Shown here: positions 17,824 through 26,869 of the stretch, piece after piece
How positions within the stretch are numbered: the first letter of the stretch is position 1
Layout: each line of letters starts with the position of its first letter
Assembly: GCF_000769915.1 (NCBI RefSeq)
Contig: NZ_JRLV01000003.1
Coordinates: forward strand, 124,001-188,000
DNA: 64,000 nucleotides
Source of the DNA: Flavobacterium beibuense F44-8
GTDB lineage: Bacteria; Bacteroidota; Bacteroidia; Flavobacteriales; Flavobacteriaceae
Direction: 5' to 3'
Program-made: the position numbers and the translations under genes
Notes under the pieces: model-generated
The model's database searches: none
Seen by the model: only the letters and a program-made list of their open reading frames with translations
Told to the model about the DNA's origin: nothing

Positions 17824-19338
17824 TTATGAATTTTCTACTGTATAAAGCGCTTTCATGGTGCCATTATTTACATAGTTTAAATGCCATGAAAAGGCTTCTT
17901 CCAGTAAATGAGGTGTATGTCCGCCCCGCTCACAGGCTCTGTCATAGTAGCTTTGTATTGCTTCACGGTAATCCGGGTGAACACAATTATTAATTATTTG
18001 TACGGCTCGTTCACGAGGGGCAAGTCCACGCAAATCTGCCAGTCCGTTTTCGGTCACTAATATATCAACATCATGCTCAGTATGGTCTACGTGAGAAACC
18101 ATAGGTAAAACATGAGAGATTGCGTTATCTTGTTTTGATACAGAAGGACATACAAAAATGCTCAGGTAGGCATTTCGGGCAAAATCACCGGAACCGCCAA
18201 TACCATTCATCATTTTTGATCCTGTAATATGGGTAGAATTTACGTTACCGTAAATATCAAATTCAATAGCAGTATTGATAGCTATAACTCCTAGTCGACG
18301 AATAACTTCAGGGGCATTACTTATGTTTTGGGGTCTTAGAATGATCTTGTCTTTGTAATCATCAAAATTAGCTATAAGATGATCGTAACATGATTTTGAA
18401 ACAGTTATAGAAGAAGCTGATGCAAAATCCATAATACCCGAATCGATAAGTTCAAAAGTACTATCCTGTAACACTTCAGAATACATTGTTAAATGCTTAA
18501 AATTTCCTTTCGAAAAGCCGGAAAGCACTGCATTTGCTATTTTACCTATGCCAGCCTGTAATGGTAATAGCGATTCGGTTAACCTGCCCGATTTTACTTC
18601 GTTTTCAAAAAATGTTATCAGATGATTGGCTATGGCCTCAGTTTTATCGTCTGAAGATGTTTCCTGTGCCGGACTATCAGGAAGCTCTGTGAACACAATT
18701 CCTGCAATCTTTTTTGGGTCTATGCATATGTATTCTTTTCCTATTCGGGTATTAACGCTGGTGATAGGTAGTGTATTTCTAACAGGGTATTCTTCAGGAA
18801 TAACTACATCATGTATTCCATTGAAATTAATTGGTATAGATGTATTTATTTCAATTATCACTTTATTTGCCAGCTTTGCAAATGTGGCTGAGTTACCTAT
18901 TGATGTAGTGGGGATTATATTACCGTTACTGTCTATTTGAGAAGCTTCAATAATAGCAAGATCAAGAGGAGGGAGGTGCTTGTTATTTAATAATTCAGCA
19001 GTTTCACTTAAATGTTGATCAATAAAAAATACCGAACCGTTGTTTATTTTATCTCTTAAAACCGAATCTACCTGAAAAGGCATTCTTTTGTATAAAGCAT
19101 CGGCACGAGCTAAATCACTATCTGTAGTATGTCCTAATGAAGCACCTGTAATCAGTGTAATCGCTATGTTTTCATTTGCAGTTCTGGCGGCAAAGGCTGG
19201 TAAAACTGCTTTACTATCTCCGGCTTTTGTAAAACCACTGGAACCTACTGTCATTTTATCTTTAAACATTGCGGCAGCCTGCTCAGCTGTTATAATCTTA
19301 TCTTTGTAATCCTCATATTTTATTCTGTCAATTTGCAT
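17824..19338 (-). CDS. acetyl-CoA hydrolase/transferase family, succinyl-CoA:acetate CoA-transferase type
   Basis: A 504-residue class I CoA-transferase of the Ach1/Cat1/AarC group. The two Rossmann-like halves are visible; the N-terminal one has VGSSGFTKAG and the catalytic Glu is probably in the segment LTMYSEVLQD. The C-terminal half has the GSGGSGDFARNAYLS-type glycine loop (GIGGSGDFARNAY) and the VTENGLADLRGLAPRERA signature. These enzymes move CoA between succinate, acetate or propionate. It is divergent from an AraC regulator with palindromic sites between them, which suggests regulated use in acetate or propionate metabolism. Confidence 0.88.
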   Translation of the reverse strand: MQIDRIKYEDYKDKIITAEQAAAMFKDKMTVGSSGFTKAGDSKAVLPAFAARTANENIAITLITGASLGHTTDSDLARADALYKRMPFQVDSVLRDKINNGSVFFIDQHLSETAELLNNKHLPPLDLAIIEASQIDSNGNIIPTTSIGNSATFAKLANKVIIEINTSIPINFNGIHDVVIPEEYPVRNTLPITSVNTRIGKEYICIDPKKIAGIVFTELPDSPAQETSSDDKTEAIANHLITFFENEVKSGRLTESLLPLQAGIGKIANAVLSGFSKGNFKHLTMYSEVLQDSTFELIDSGIMDFASASSITVSKSCYDHLIANFDDYKDKIILRPQNISNAPEVIRRLGVIAINTAIEFDIYGNVNSTHITGSKMMNGIGGSGDFARNAYLSIFVCPSVSKQDNAISHVLPMVSHVDHTEHDVDILVTENGLADLRGLAPRERAVQIINNCVHPDYREAIQSYYDRACERGGHTPHLLEEAFSWHLNYVNNGTMKALYTVENS

Positions 19339-19379
19339 AAACGAATTTATTTAGACGAAAAATTGATTATAATTAAATA

Positions 19380-19395
19380 ATTATAGCGCTATAAT
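19380..19395. promoter_or_regulatory. 16-bp perfect palindrome, candidate operator
   Basis: ATTATAGCGCTATAAT is a perfect palindrome between the divergent CoA-transferase and AraC-regulator genes, 42 bases from the CoA-transferase start. Its position fits a regulator binding site. Confidence 0.45.
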
Positions 19396-19399
19396 CTCA

Positions 19400-19432
19400 T
19401 TTTCGTAATTGTATATGGCAATTTTACGAAAA
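19400..19432. repeat. inverted repeat TTTTCGTAA-N15-TTACGAAAA
   Basis: Perfect 9-base arms at 19400-19408 and 19424-19432 in the same divergent spacer, just upstream of the AraC gene's -7 box. It is a candidate regulator binding site. Confidence 0.45.
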
Positions 19433-19446
19433 CGTTTTAATGACCG

Positions 19447-19454
19447 TATATTTG
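19447..19454 (+). promoter_or_regulatory. -7 promoter element of the AraC regulator gene
   Basis: TATATTTG is an exact match 41 bases before the ATG. The inverted repeat at 19400-19432 covers the -33 region. Confidence 0.45.
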
Positions 19455-19494
19455 TAAAAGACAAATATTTATTCATTTAAGACAGTGCTTTTTT

Positions 19495-20295
19495 ATGACT
19501 AATGATAAGTATTATATAACCGAAGTAGATAAGGATAATACCAGTATATATTGTCATCATGATTTGATGGGAGAGCTACTTATTCCGCTTCATACTCATT
19601 GCAAGGCTCAGTTTTTATATGTTGAAGGTGGTATAGCTTATGTGAAAACTCAAAAAAACACCTACTTTTTACCAGCAAGGCATTATATGTGGATACCGCC
19701 GGCAGTAGAACACAGTATACATCCTAACTCTGAAGATGTGATGATGCGGAATCTTTATTTTCCTGTAGAGAAAAATGATCTGGATTTTTATGATGAAGAA
19801 GCTATATATCCGGTAAACGATTTACTATTGAATCTTTTACTGTTTACTAATAGGTGGAAAGGTAACCTTAAACCTGATAAACGAAACTATGTCATAGCAA
19901 AAGCATTAAAGGTTTTATTGCCTGAAGTATCGGGGACTAACCTGTCATTATCGTTACCAATAGCAAAAGACAGTCGTCTTATTAAGATTACTGATTATAT
20001 AACCAATCATTTAAGTGATAATATTACTTTTTCAGGACTGGCAAATCAATTCGGGTTAAGCACAAGAACACTACATCGCATTTTTGTAAAGGATATGGGG
20101 ATGTCATTCATTCAGTTTTTTACCATATCCCGTATGCTAAAAGCAGTAGAACTGTTACAGAATAAGGAAATGCAGGTAAGTGATGTGGCGCTTGCCGTGG
20201 GGTATAACAGTTTACCTACATTTAGTAATACCTTTTACAGGATATTAAGACAACGCCCGTCAGAATATGCTAACGGGCGTAATATATTAGAGTAA
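19495..20295 (+). CDS. AraC-family transcriptional regulator
   Basis: A 266-residue regulator with an N-terminal cupin-like sensing domain (about 10-100; LIPLHTHCKAQFLYVEGG, WIPPAVEHSIHP) and a C-terminal AraC DNA-binding domain with two helix-turn-helices (about 165-262; FSGLANQFGLSTRTLHRIF and VSDVALAVGYNSLPTFSNTF, ending RPSEYANGR). The divergent placement next to the CoA-transferase gene, with palindromes in between, suggests that it controls that gene and perhaps itself. The ligand is unknown. Confidence 0.9.
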   Translation: MTNDKYYITEVDKDNTSIYCHHDLMGELLIPLHTHCKAQFLYVEGGIAYVKTQKNTYFLPARHYMWIPPAVEHSIHPNSEDVMMRNLYFPVEKNDLDFYDEEAIYPVNDLLLNLLLFTNRWKGNLKPDKRNYVIAKALKVLLPEVSGTNLSLSLPIAKDSRLIKITDYITNHLSDNITFSGLANQFGLSTRTLHRIFVKDMGMSFIQFFTISRMLKAVELLQNKEMQVSDVALAVGYNSLPTFSNTFYRILRQRPSEYANGRNILE

Positions 20296-20308
20296 TAGGG
20301 AAGAGGTA

Positions 20309-20656
20309 TTATCCGCCCACCCTTTTTACTTTATAACCTTCTTTATTTAGGTACTCCATTATTTTATCCCTAAAGTTTCCCTGTATAATAATTTCTCCGT
20401 CTTTAGCTGTACCACCCACTCCACAAAGTGTTTTTAGTTTTTTTGCTAAGCTTTTAAGGTCATCATCATTTCCTTCAAAACCTTTAATAACAGTAGCTAT
20501 TTTACCGCCACGGTTCTTTTTATCAAGATGGGCTTCAAGCCTTTGCTCTTCATTTTCGGGAGTTTCTGTTATTTCTTCGTTTTCAAATTCGAAATCCTTA
20601 TTGGTCGAAAAAACAAATCCGCCAAGATCTTCTAAACTATTTAATTTCTTTCCCAT
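20309..20656 (-). CDS. SUI1/YciH-family translation initiation factor-like protein
   Basis: A 115-residue protein with a C-terminal SUI1 (eIF1-like) domain at about residues 45-115 (KIATVIKGFEGNDDDLKSLA, KTLCGVGGTAKDGEIIIQGN, YKVKRVGG). The bacterial YciH group is related to eIF1 and influences start-site fidelity or stress translation, but the role in Bacteroidota is not settled. It follows the dioxygenase gene by 8 bases on the same strand and is probably the second gene of that transcript. Confidence 0.88.
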   Translation of the reverse strand: MGKKLNSLEDLGGFVFSTNKDFEFENEEITETPENEEQRLEAHLDKKNRGGKIATVIKGFEGNDDDLKSLAKKLKTLCGVGGTAKDGEIIIQGNFRDKIMEYLNKEGYKVKRVGG

Positions 20657-20664
20657 AATCTCTT

Positions 20665-21612
20665 TTATTTTATAAGCCCCAGTTCTACAAGTCGTTCATG
20701 TAAAAATTCACCTGCTGTAATATCATCAAACTGCTTAGGGTTATTCTCATCGATACAGTTTTCAAGACAGTTAAGCTTCATGTCAGCCACAGGGTGCATA
20801 AAAAACGGAATAGAATAACGTGAAGTACCCCATAACTCCCTTGGAGGATTAACTACTTGGTGTATCGTTGATTTTAGTTTATTGTTAGTGTGTCTTGAAA
20901 GCATGTCGCCTACATTAATTACAAGCTCATCCGGTTGGGCTATAGCATCAATCCATTCACCATCATGGTTTTGTACCTGTAAACCACGTCCCTGAGCACC
21001 CATAAGCAGGGTTATAAGGTTGATGTCCCCATGAGCAGCAGCCCTTACTGCATTTTTAGGCTCATCGGTAATAGGAGGGTAGTGTATTGGTCTTAATATA
21101 CTATTTCCTTCAGATACGTACTTGTCAAAGTAAAACTCATCAATACCCAGATAAATAGACAATGCCCTTAAAACATAAATTCCTGTTTTTTCAAGCATTT
21201 TATATGTTTCTTTTCCGGCAGCATTAAAGTCAGCAAGTTCTTTAACATCAACATTTGGAGGGTATATTTTATTGTACTTTGAGTTTGGATCCAAATACTG
21301 TCCAAAATGCCAAAACTCTTTTAAATCACCTTCTTTACGGCCTTTGGCATGTTCCTTCCCAAAGGATACATAACCACGCTGTCCGCCAATTCCCGGAATT
21401 TCATACTGTTCTTTAGTTTCTAACGGAAGATTGAAAAAATCCTTTACAGAAGCATAAAGCCTGTCTACAAGTTTCTGGTCAAGAAAATGACCTTTAAGTG
21501 CTACAAAGCCTATGTCTTCGTAAGCCTTACCGATTTCATTTACAAATTTTTGCTTGCGTTCCGGGTTGTCCGAAAGGAAATCACGCAAATCTACACTGGG
21601 GATGTTTTGCAT
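20665..21612 (-). CDS. isopenicillin N synthase-like Fe(II)/2-oxoglutarate oxygenase
   Basis: A 315-residue cytosolic oxygenase. The N-terminal DIOX_N region (about 3-110: IPSVDLRDFL, IGFVALKGH) precedes the 2OG-Fe(II) domain with the facial triad in AAHGDINLITLLMGA (His and Asp) and STIHQVVNP (His), followed by the RYSIPFFMHP co-substrate Arg motif. The substrate is unknown; relatives act in amino-acid, hormone or antibiotic oxidation. A consensus -7 box lies 49 bases upstream, and the SUI1-like gene follows after 8 bases. Confidence 0.85.
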   Translation of the reverse strand: MQNIPSVDLRDFLSDNPERKQKFVNEIGKAYEDIGFVALKGHFLDQKLVDRLYASVKDFFNLPLETKEQYEIPGIGGQRGYVSFGKEHAKGRKEGDLKEFWHFGQYLDPNSKYNKIYPPNVDVKELADFNAAGKETYKMLEKTGIYVLRALSIYLGIDEFYFDKYVSEGNSILRPIHYPPITDEPKNAVRAAAHGDINLITLLMGAQGRGLQVQNHDGEWIDAIAQPDELVINVGDMLSRHTNNKLKSTIHQVVNPPRELWGTSRYSIPFFMHPVADMKLNCLENCIDENNPKQFDDITAGEFLHERLVELGLIK

Positions 21613-21660
21613 AAACTCAGTTAATTGATGTTTTATATTGTCGCTTTTCTAAGCATATAA

Positions 21661-21668
21661 CAAAGGTA
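21661..21668 (-). promoter_or_regulatory. -7 promoter element of the oxygenase/SUI1 operon
   Basis: This reads TACCTTTG on the minus strand, an exact match to the consensus, 49 bases before the ATG at 21612. Confidence 0.5.
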
Positions 21669-21923
21669 AAATAATTATTTCTGTAAAAGTTAAAAATATA
21701 AAAGCAGTAATAAACACTATGATTTTTTTGTGGTAAATAATAAAACAGTTACTAATTTTGATAATATGATAAATGAAAACCTACTGCTTATCATCAAAGC
21801 ATTTTTTCATAATAATCTTATTCTTTTAGAATAGTTAGAGAAGTAAGTAAAAATTAATATTACAAACTAAAACGTTTGAAATTTTCAAATTATAACATTT
21901 AGCTCTTGTATTGTTATTTTTTA

Positions 21924-21931
21924 TACATTTG
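21924..21931 (+). promoter_or_regulatory. -7 promoter element of the fused E1 dehydrogenase gene
   Basis: TACATTTG is an exact match 23 bases before the ATG at 21954. The remainder of the 341-base spacer (21613-21953) is AT-rich, with nothing else recognised apart from the opposing promoter at 21661-21668. Confidence 0.5.
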
Positions 21932-21953
21932 AAGAGTCAATTCAAAACCATTT

Positions 21954-23945
21954 ATGATTACCAGCACACTACAATTCGACAGGAAAAATTTATCCGATCA
22001 AATATTACTTGATTTATATAAAAAGCTATTAAAGCCCAGAATGATAGAGGAGAAGATGCTTATTCTTATCCGTCAGGGCAAAGTATCAAAATGGTTTTCC
22101 GGTATAGGGCAGGAAGCAATTTCTGTTGGGGTAACCGCTGTACTTAATAAAGATGAATATATTCTCCCAATGCACCGTAATCTGGGTGTATTTACTGGGA
22201 GGGATATACCGTTATACAGATTGTTCTCTCAATGGCAGGGTAAAGCTAATGGCTTTACTAAAGGTCGTGACAGATCGTTTCACTTTGGCACACAAGAGTA
22301 TAAGATTATTGGAATGATATCGCATTTAGGTCCGCAATTAGGTGTGGCCGATGGTATAGCACTTGCCAATAAACTTAAAGATAACGGAAAAGTAACCGCT
22401 GTATTTACAGGGGAAGGAGCTACTAGTGAAGGAGATTTCCATGAGGCACTTAATATTGCTGCAGTATGGGACTTACCGGTACTTTTTGTTGTTGAAAATA
22501 ACGGTTATGGACTATCTACACCAACCAATGAGCAGTACAGATGTGAGAATATTGCAGATAAGGGTGTTGGATATGGTATAGAATCTCATATTATAGATGG
22601 TAATAATATACTTGAGGTTTATAACAAGCTAAATGAAATAGTAGATTCTATAAGAGAAAATCCGCATCCGGTTTTACTGGAGTTTAAAACATTCAGGATG
22701 CGCGGGCATGAAGAGGCGAGTGGTACAAAGTACGTTCCGCAGGAACTGATGGATATGTGGGCAGTTAAGGATCCGGTAGATAATTATAAAAATTACCTTA
22801 AGGAAGAAGGGTTGCTTACTGATGAAGAAGATGAAGCTATAAGGGCCGAACTTAAAAAAGAAATAGATGAAAATTATCAGTTAGCATCTAATGAAGAGCC
22901 TATAGAAGCTTTATTAAGTGAAGAGTTAAATGATGTTTACAAAGAATTTATATATCAGGAAGTTAACTCAAATAATGAAGTTGATAATGTAAGGATGATT
23001 GACGCAATTTCGCAGGGATTAAAACAGTCTTTAGAGCGTCATGAAAATCTTGTGATAATGGGGCAGGACATTGCCGAATATGGTGGAGCATTCAAAATTA
23101 CAGACGGCTTTGTAAAAGAGTTTGGTAAAGACCGTATCAGGAATACACCTATATGTGAATCGGCTATTGTTTCTGCAGGTATGGGGCTTTCCATTAACGG
23201 GTACAAGTCGGTTATTGAAATGCAGTTTGCCGATTTTGTTTCTACGGGATTTAACCCAATTGTAAACTATTTAGCAAAAGTACATTACAGATGGCAGGAA
23301 AATGCCGATGTTGTAGTGCGAATGCCTTGTGGTGCAGGTGTACAGGCAGGGCCGTTTCACTCACAAACTAACGAAGCCTGGTTTACCAAAACACCAGGTT
23401 TAAAAGTGGTTTATCCGGCGTTCCCTTATGATGCTAAAGGTTTGCTAAATACAGCAATAAACGATCCTAATCCGGTAATGTTCTTTGAGCACAAAGCCTT
23501 ATACAGAAGTGTTTATCAGGATGTTCCTAAAGATTATTATACATTACCGTTTGGTAAAGCGTCCTTGCTTAAAGAAGGTAACGATGTAACTATCATATCT
23601 TTTGGTAGCGGTGTTCACTGGGCTTTGGAGGTTTTAGAAAAGAATACTGATATAAAAGCCGATTTACTGGATTTAAGAACACTACAACCATTAGATACCG
23701 AAGCTATTTATAATTCAGTCAAGAAAACTGGAAAAGCAATCATACTTCAGGAGGATACAATTTTTGGTGGAATTGCCAGTGATATATCTGCAATGATAAT
23801 GGAAAATTGTTTTGAATATCTTGATGCTCCGGTAAAACGTATTGGTAGTATTGAAACAGCAATTCCGTTTACAAAAGCGCTTGAAGATCAATATTTACCA
23901 AAAAACAGATTTGAGTCTGAATTACTACAATTATTAAATTATTAA
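21954..23945 (+). CDS. fused alpha/beta E1 component of a 2-oxoacid dehydrogenase (branched-chain type)
   Basis: A 663-residue thiamine-diphosphate enzyme that joins the E1 alpha (about 1-320) and beta (about 340-663) chains. The alpha part has the TPP site GEGATSEGDFHEALNIAAVW ending in VVENNGYG. The beta part has MGQDIAEYGGAFKITDGF and ETAIPFTKALEDQYLP. Such fusions in Bacteroidota act on branched-chain 2-oxoacids or pyruvate with E2 and E3 partners, which are not encoded nearby. The family's usual GDG is GEG here, as in many members. It is monocistronic. Confidence 0.9.
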   Translation: MITSTLQFDRKNLSDQILLDLYKKLLKPRMIEEKMLILIRQGKVSKWFSGIGQEAISVGVTAVLNKDEYILPMHRNLGVFTGRDIPLYRLFSQWQGKANGFTKGRDRSFHFGTQEYKIIGMISHLGPQLGVADGIALANKLKDNGKVTAVFTGEGATSEGDFHEALNIAAVWDLPVLFVVENNGYGLSTPTNEQYRCENIADKGVGYGIESHIIDGNNILEVYNKLNEIVDSIRENPHPVLLEFKTFRMRGHEEASGTKYVPQELMDMWAVKDPVDNYKNYLKEEGLLTDEEDEAIRAELKKEIDENYQLASNEEPIEALLSEELNDVYKEFIYQEVNSNNEVDNVRMIDAISQGLKQSLERHENLVIMGQDIAEYGGAFKITDGFVKEFGKDRIRNTPICESAIVSAGMGLSINGYKSVIEMQFADFVSTGFNPIVNYLAKVHYRWQENADVVVRMPCGAGVQAGPFHSQTNEAWFTKTPGLKVVYPAFPYDAKGLLNTAINDPNPVMFFEHKALYRSVYQDVPKDYYTLPFGKASLLKEGNDVTIISFGSGVHWALEVLEKNTDIKADLLDLRTLQPLDTEAIYNSVKKTGKAIILQEDTIFGGIASDISAMIMENCFEYLDAPVKRIGSIETAIPFTKALEDQYLPKNRFESELLQLLNY

Positions 23946-23954
23946 AAATAAAAA

Positions 23955-23994
23955 ACCTCTGCCGGTTTATTTGCTCCCTAAATTCGGCAGAGGT
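23955..23994. terminator. hairpin with T-run on the minus strand
   Basis: acctctgccg (23955-23964) pairs with cggcagaggt (23985-23994). On the plus strand it lacks a T-run (aaaattaa follows), but on the minus strand it is followed by TTTTTTATTTTT. It lies just after the E1 stop codon. The remaining 24000-24205 is AT-rich and featureless. Confidence 0.55.
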
Positions 23995-24205
23995 AAAATT
24001 AAACTAATGCTAATTTTTAAATTAGTTAAGTAACGCTACAATATTAGTTAACAGATTTTATAATTGTTTTACAAGTACTTTTAATTTTTATTAAAAAGAA
24101 TAAATGGACTCTAACTGTTCGGTTTTATTAAAATATTGCATTTGAAATATAATATACATTATGTAAAATAAAATTTAACTTTAGCCTATTAAAGGTTCTA
24201 TAAAT

Positions 24206-24240
24206 AAAAAACTCCGCTTAATACAAGCGGAGTTTTAATA
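24206..24240. terminator. bidirectional terminator after the DUF2911 gene
   Basis: aaactccgctt/aagcggagttt forms an 11-bp stem (24209-24219 and 24225-24235) with A/T runs on both sides. It lies 15 bases past the DUF2911 stop codon. Confidence 0.8.
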
Positions 24241-24255
24241 AAGTAAAATTCTTTA

Positions 24256-24768
24256 TTATTTTACACTGATTGGAATTTCAAGATATTCCCAAGTTAAAGT
24301 TACATTGTTACTGTTTACACTGTACTCTAAGCTTTCAGTTAGATTTGTTTTCTTTTTAGGCTTAACTGTTACACGAAGCTGATCTTGTGAAGAATCATAT
24401 TTAGAAGCTGACATACTTCTGTCTTTACCAAAAATAATTGTGAAGTTTCCTTCTTCAGGAATTATGTAAAAAGAATATTTACCAGCAGGAAGTTTTTTTC
24501 CTTCAACAGTAACTTCTCTGTCAACAGCAAATACTGTTGGAGCATTTGCACCTGCTCTCCATACTTGACCGTAAGGAACAAGTCCGCCCCATATTTCTCT
24601 TCCTCTTACAGACGGGCTGCTGTAAATAATATTGATGTTAGCCTCATTTATTTTTCCATATGCTGATGCTGCCGGACTTAATGGTTTTTTATCCTGAGCA
24701 CTGGCTAAAACTGTAAAAAATACAGTAAACAATACGGTTGCAATTTTTTTAGAAATTTTCATGTTCAC
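24256..24768 (-). CDS. secreted DUF2911 protein
   Basis: A 170-residue exported protein. The signal peptide is MNMKISKKIATVLFTVFFTVLASA, cleaved before QDKK. The mature part matches the DUF2911 family: AYGKINEANINIIYSSPSVRGR, IWGGLVPYGQVWRAGANAPT, LPAGKYSFYIIPEEG. The function is unknown; the fold is beta-rich and it is probably periplasmic. Translation may start at Met1 (24768) or Met3 (24762). It is monocistronic with a terminator. Confidence 0.85.
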   Translation of the reverse strand: MNMKISKKIATVLFTVFFTVLASAQDKKPLSPAASAYGKINEANINIIYSSPSVRGREIWGGLVPYGQVWRAGANAPTVFAVDREVTVEGKKLPAGKYSFYIIPEEGNFTIIFGKDRSMSASKYDSSQDQLRVTVKPKKKTNLTESLEYSVNSNNVTLTWEYLEIPISVK

Positions 24769-24943
24769 TAGTTTTGAAAGTTAATCCTGTAAATTTAATA
24801 ACATTAATTAAATGATGAATTTTATTTTTAGTTTATTTTAAGCTTTTAGCATATTTTTTTAACAAACAATTGATTTATAAGATTGTAATTTCTTTGCAAC
24901 GAATGTTAAAAAGTAGTATTTTTAATTACTAAATCGCCTTTTT

Positions 24944-26863
24944 ATGAAAAATCCTGTTGCTGAGAATGTTGCTAAATTTTTAAAGCACTTCCCCCCTTTC
25001 AGTAGTATGACTTTTGAGGAATTGTTTAGTATAGCTAATCTATCTAAAATAATTTATCTCGAAAAGAATCAGATACTATTTAAAGGTGGTGAGGAAACAC
25101 ATGAAAATTTTTATGTAGTTAAGAGTGGTGCTGTTGGTTTATCATTAACCTCAGACGCTGAAGAAACTCTGGTAGATAAATGCGACGAAGGCGATATATT
25201 GGGATTAAGACCTTTTTTTGCTAAAAATCATTACTTAATGACTGCAAAAGCACGGGAAGACTCAATTATATGCTCTGTACCTATAGCAGTATTTGAGCCT
25301 TATATAACAGAAAATAAGGAGGTTTTAAAATTCCTTCTTCAAAGTTTTGCTTCTCATACACGTAATCCTTATGATAAGGAACATAGCGGAAAACTGATTT
25401 CGGAAAACATGATATTTGCTGAACATACTACTGATATACAGTATTTTCAGCCCATAAAATATACTAAAAACCCTGTTACAGCTAATCTTGATGATGTTGT
25501 TATGTATATAGCTAAAACTATGTCTACCAGCTCTATAGGTAGTGTTATTATACAAAAAGACCAGTTACCTATAGGTATAGTGACCGACAGGGATTTACGT
25601 TCTAAAATAGCTACAGGACTTTTTCCTATAACAATTACAGCTGATAAGATAATGACAGCTCCGGTTATCACTGTACCGGAAAATATTTCAGTAGCCGAAG
25701 CACAAATGCTTATGCTCAAGTATAACGTTGGTCATTTGTGTGTTACAAAAGATGGTACAGATAAATCTCAGGTAACAGGTATTATATCAGAACATGATGT
25801 AGTTGCCGCACAGGCTAATACTCCGGGCATGTTATTAAAACAAACCCGCCGTGCTTTTGATGCCAAAGAGCTAAAAGTTGTTCGTGACAGGATGACTGAA
25901 CTGATACAAAATTCAATAGACAAAAATATACCGGTATCTCATATAACTAACATAGTAGCTGAAATAAATATTGCTATTACCAGAAGAGCTATTGAACTTG
26001 CTATTCAGGAAATGGGAGCCCCTGCTCCTGCCCGTTTTGTTTGGTTAAACATCGGCAGTCAGGGACGTAAAGAACAATTATTACTTACAGATCAGGATAA
26101 CGCTCTTATTTTTGAAGACATAGATTCTAATGAATATGAAACGGTTAAGAGTTATTTTCTTGTTCTTGCCGATAAGGTTGTACGAATGCTTAATAATGTA
26201 GGTTATGAAATGTCTCCCGATGATGTTATGGCCAATAATCCTAAATGGTGTAAATCAGTAACCGACTGGATTAAACAATATAATATATGGATTAACTCTC
26301 CTGAAGAGAAAACAGTACAGTTAAGTACGCTGTTTTTTGATATGGACTTTTTATACGGAACTCCTGAAATAGAACAGGTTATTACAGATAATATTGAGAA
26401 AAGCATACAGCAGAATAAAAAGTTTTTTGCTTATCTTGCGGCTGATGCATTAAAAAATCCGGCACCATTGGGCTTTTTCAGGCAGTTTTTGGTTGAGAAT
26501 GATGGGGAACACAAAGATACTTTTGATATTAAAAACAGAGCTTTAGAACCTCTTGGCGATGCGGCCAGAGTATTAGCTCTTAGCCATAACCTTGTAGATT
26601 TTACCGGTACATACCAGCGTTTTAAAAAACTGGCTGAACTGGAGCCTGAAAATGAGGAACTATATACTAATTGTGCCGATGCTTTTAATGTATTAATGCG
26701 TTTTAGGACGGAAGAAGGTTTAATAAGTAATTCTGACGGTAGATACCTTAACCTAAAAGAGTTATCAAAATCTGACAGGCTTAAACTTAAAAACTGTTTT
26801 CAGCCTATAAATGAAATACATGATCTTTTAAAAAACCGTTTTTCTCTTACATATATCAACTAA
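24944..26863 (+). CDS. cNMP-binding/CBS/DUF294 nucleotidyltransferase-like regulatory protein
   Basis: A 639-residue cytosolic protein. Domains in order: a cyclic-nucleotide-binding fold (about 12-135), two CBS repeats (about 175-295; SIGSVIIQKDQLPIGIVTDR and VGHLCVTKDG), a DUF294 nucleotidyltransferase-like domain (about 310-455; NIGSQGRKEQLLLTDQDNAL, with the G-S and DxD-type acidic residues), and the DUF294 C-terminal domain (about 480-630). Related proteins accompany acetate transporter or acetyl-CoA synthetase genes; acs lies 4.4 kb away here. The exonuclease gene starts 6 bases later. Confidence 0.87.
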   Translation: MKNPVAENVAKFLKHFPPFSSMTFEELFSIANLSKIIYLEKNQILFKGGEETHENFYVVKSGAVGLSLTSDAEETLVDKCDEGDILGLRPFFAKNHYLMTAKAREDSIICSVPIAVFEPYITENKEVLKFLLQSFASHTRNPYDKEHSGKLISENMIFAEHTTDIQYFQPIKYTKNPVTANLDDVVMYIAKTMSTSSIGSVIIQKDQLPIGIVTDRDLRSKIATGLFPITITADKIMTAPVITVPENISVAEAQMLMLKYNVGHLCVTKDGTDKSQVTGIISEHDVVAAQANTPGMLLKQTRRAFDAKELKVVRDRMTELIQNSIDKNIPVSHITNIVAEINIAITRRAIELAIQEMGAPAPARFVWLNIGSQGRKEQLLLTDQDNALIFEDIDSNEYETVKSYFLVLADKVVRMLNNVGYEMSPDDVMANNPKWCKSVTDWIKQYNIWINSPEEKTVQLSTLFFDMDFLYGTPEIEQVITDNIEKSIQQNKKFFAYLAADALKNPAPLGFFRQFLVENDGEHKDTFDIKNRALEPLGDAARVLALSHNLVDFTGTYQRFKKLAELEPENEELYTNCADAFNVLMRFRTEEGLISNSDGRYLNLKELSKSDRLKLKNCFQPINEIHDLLKNRFSLTYIN

Positions 26864-26869
26864 TATAAT

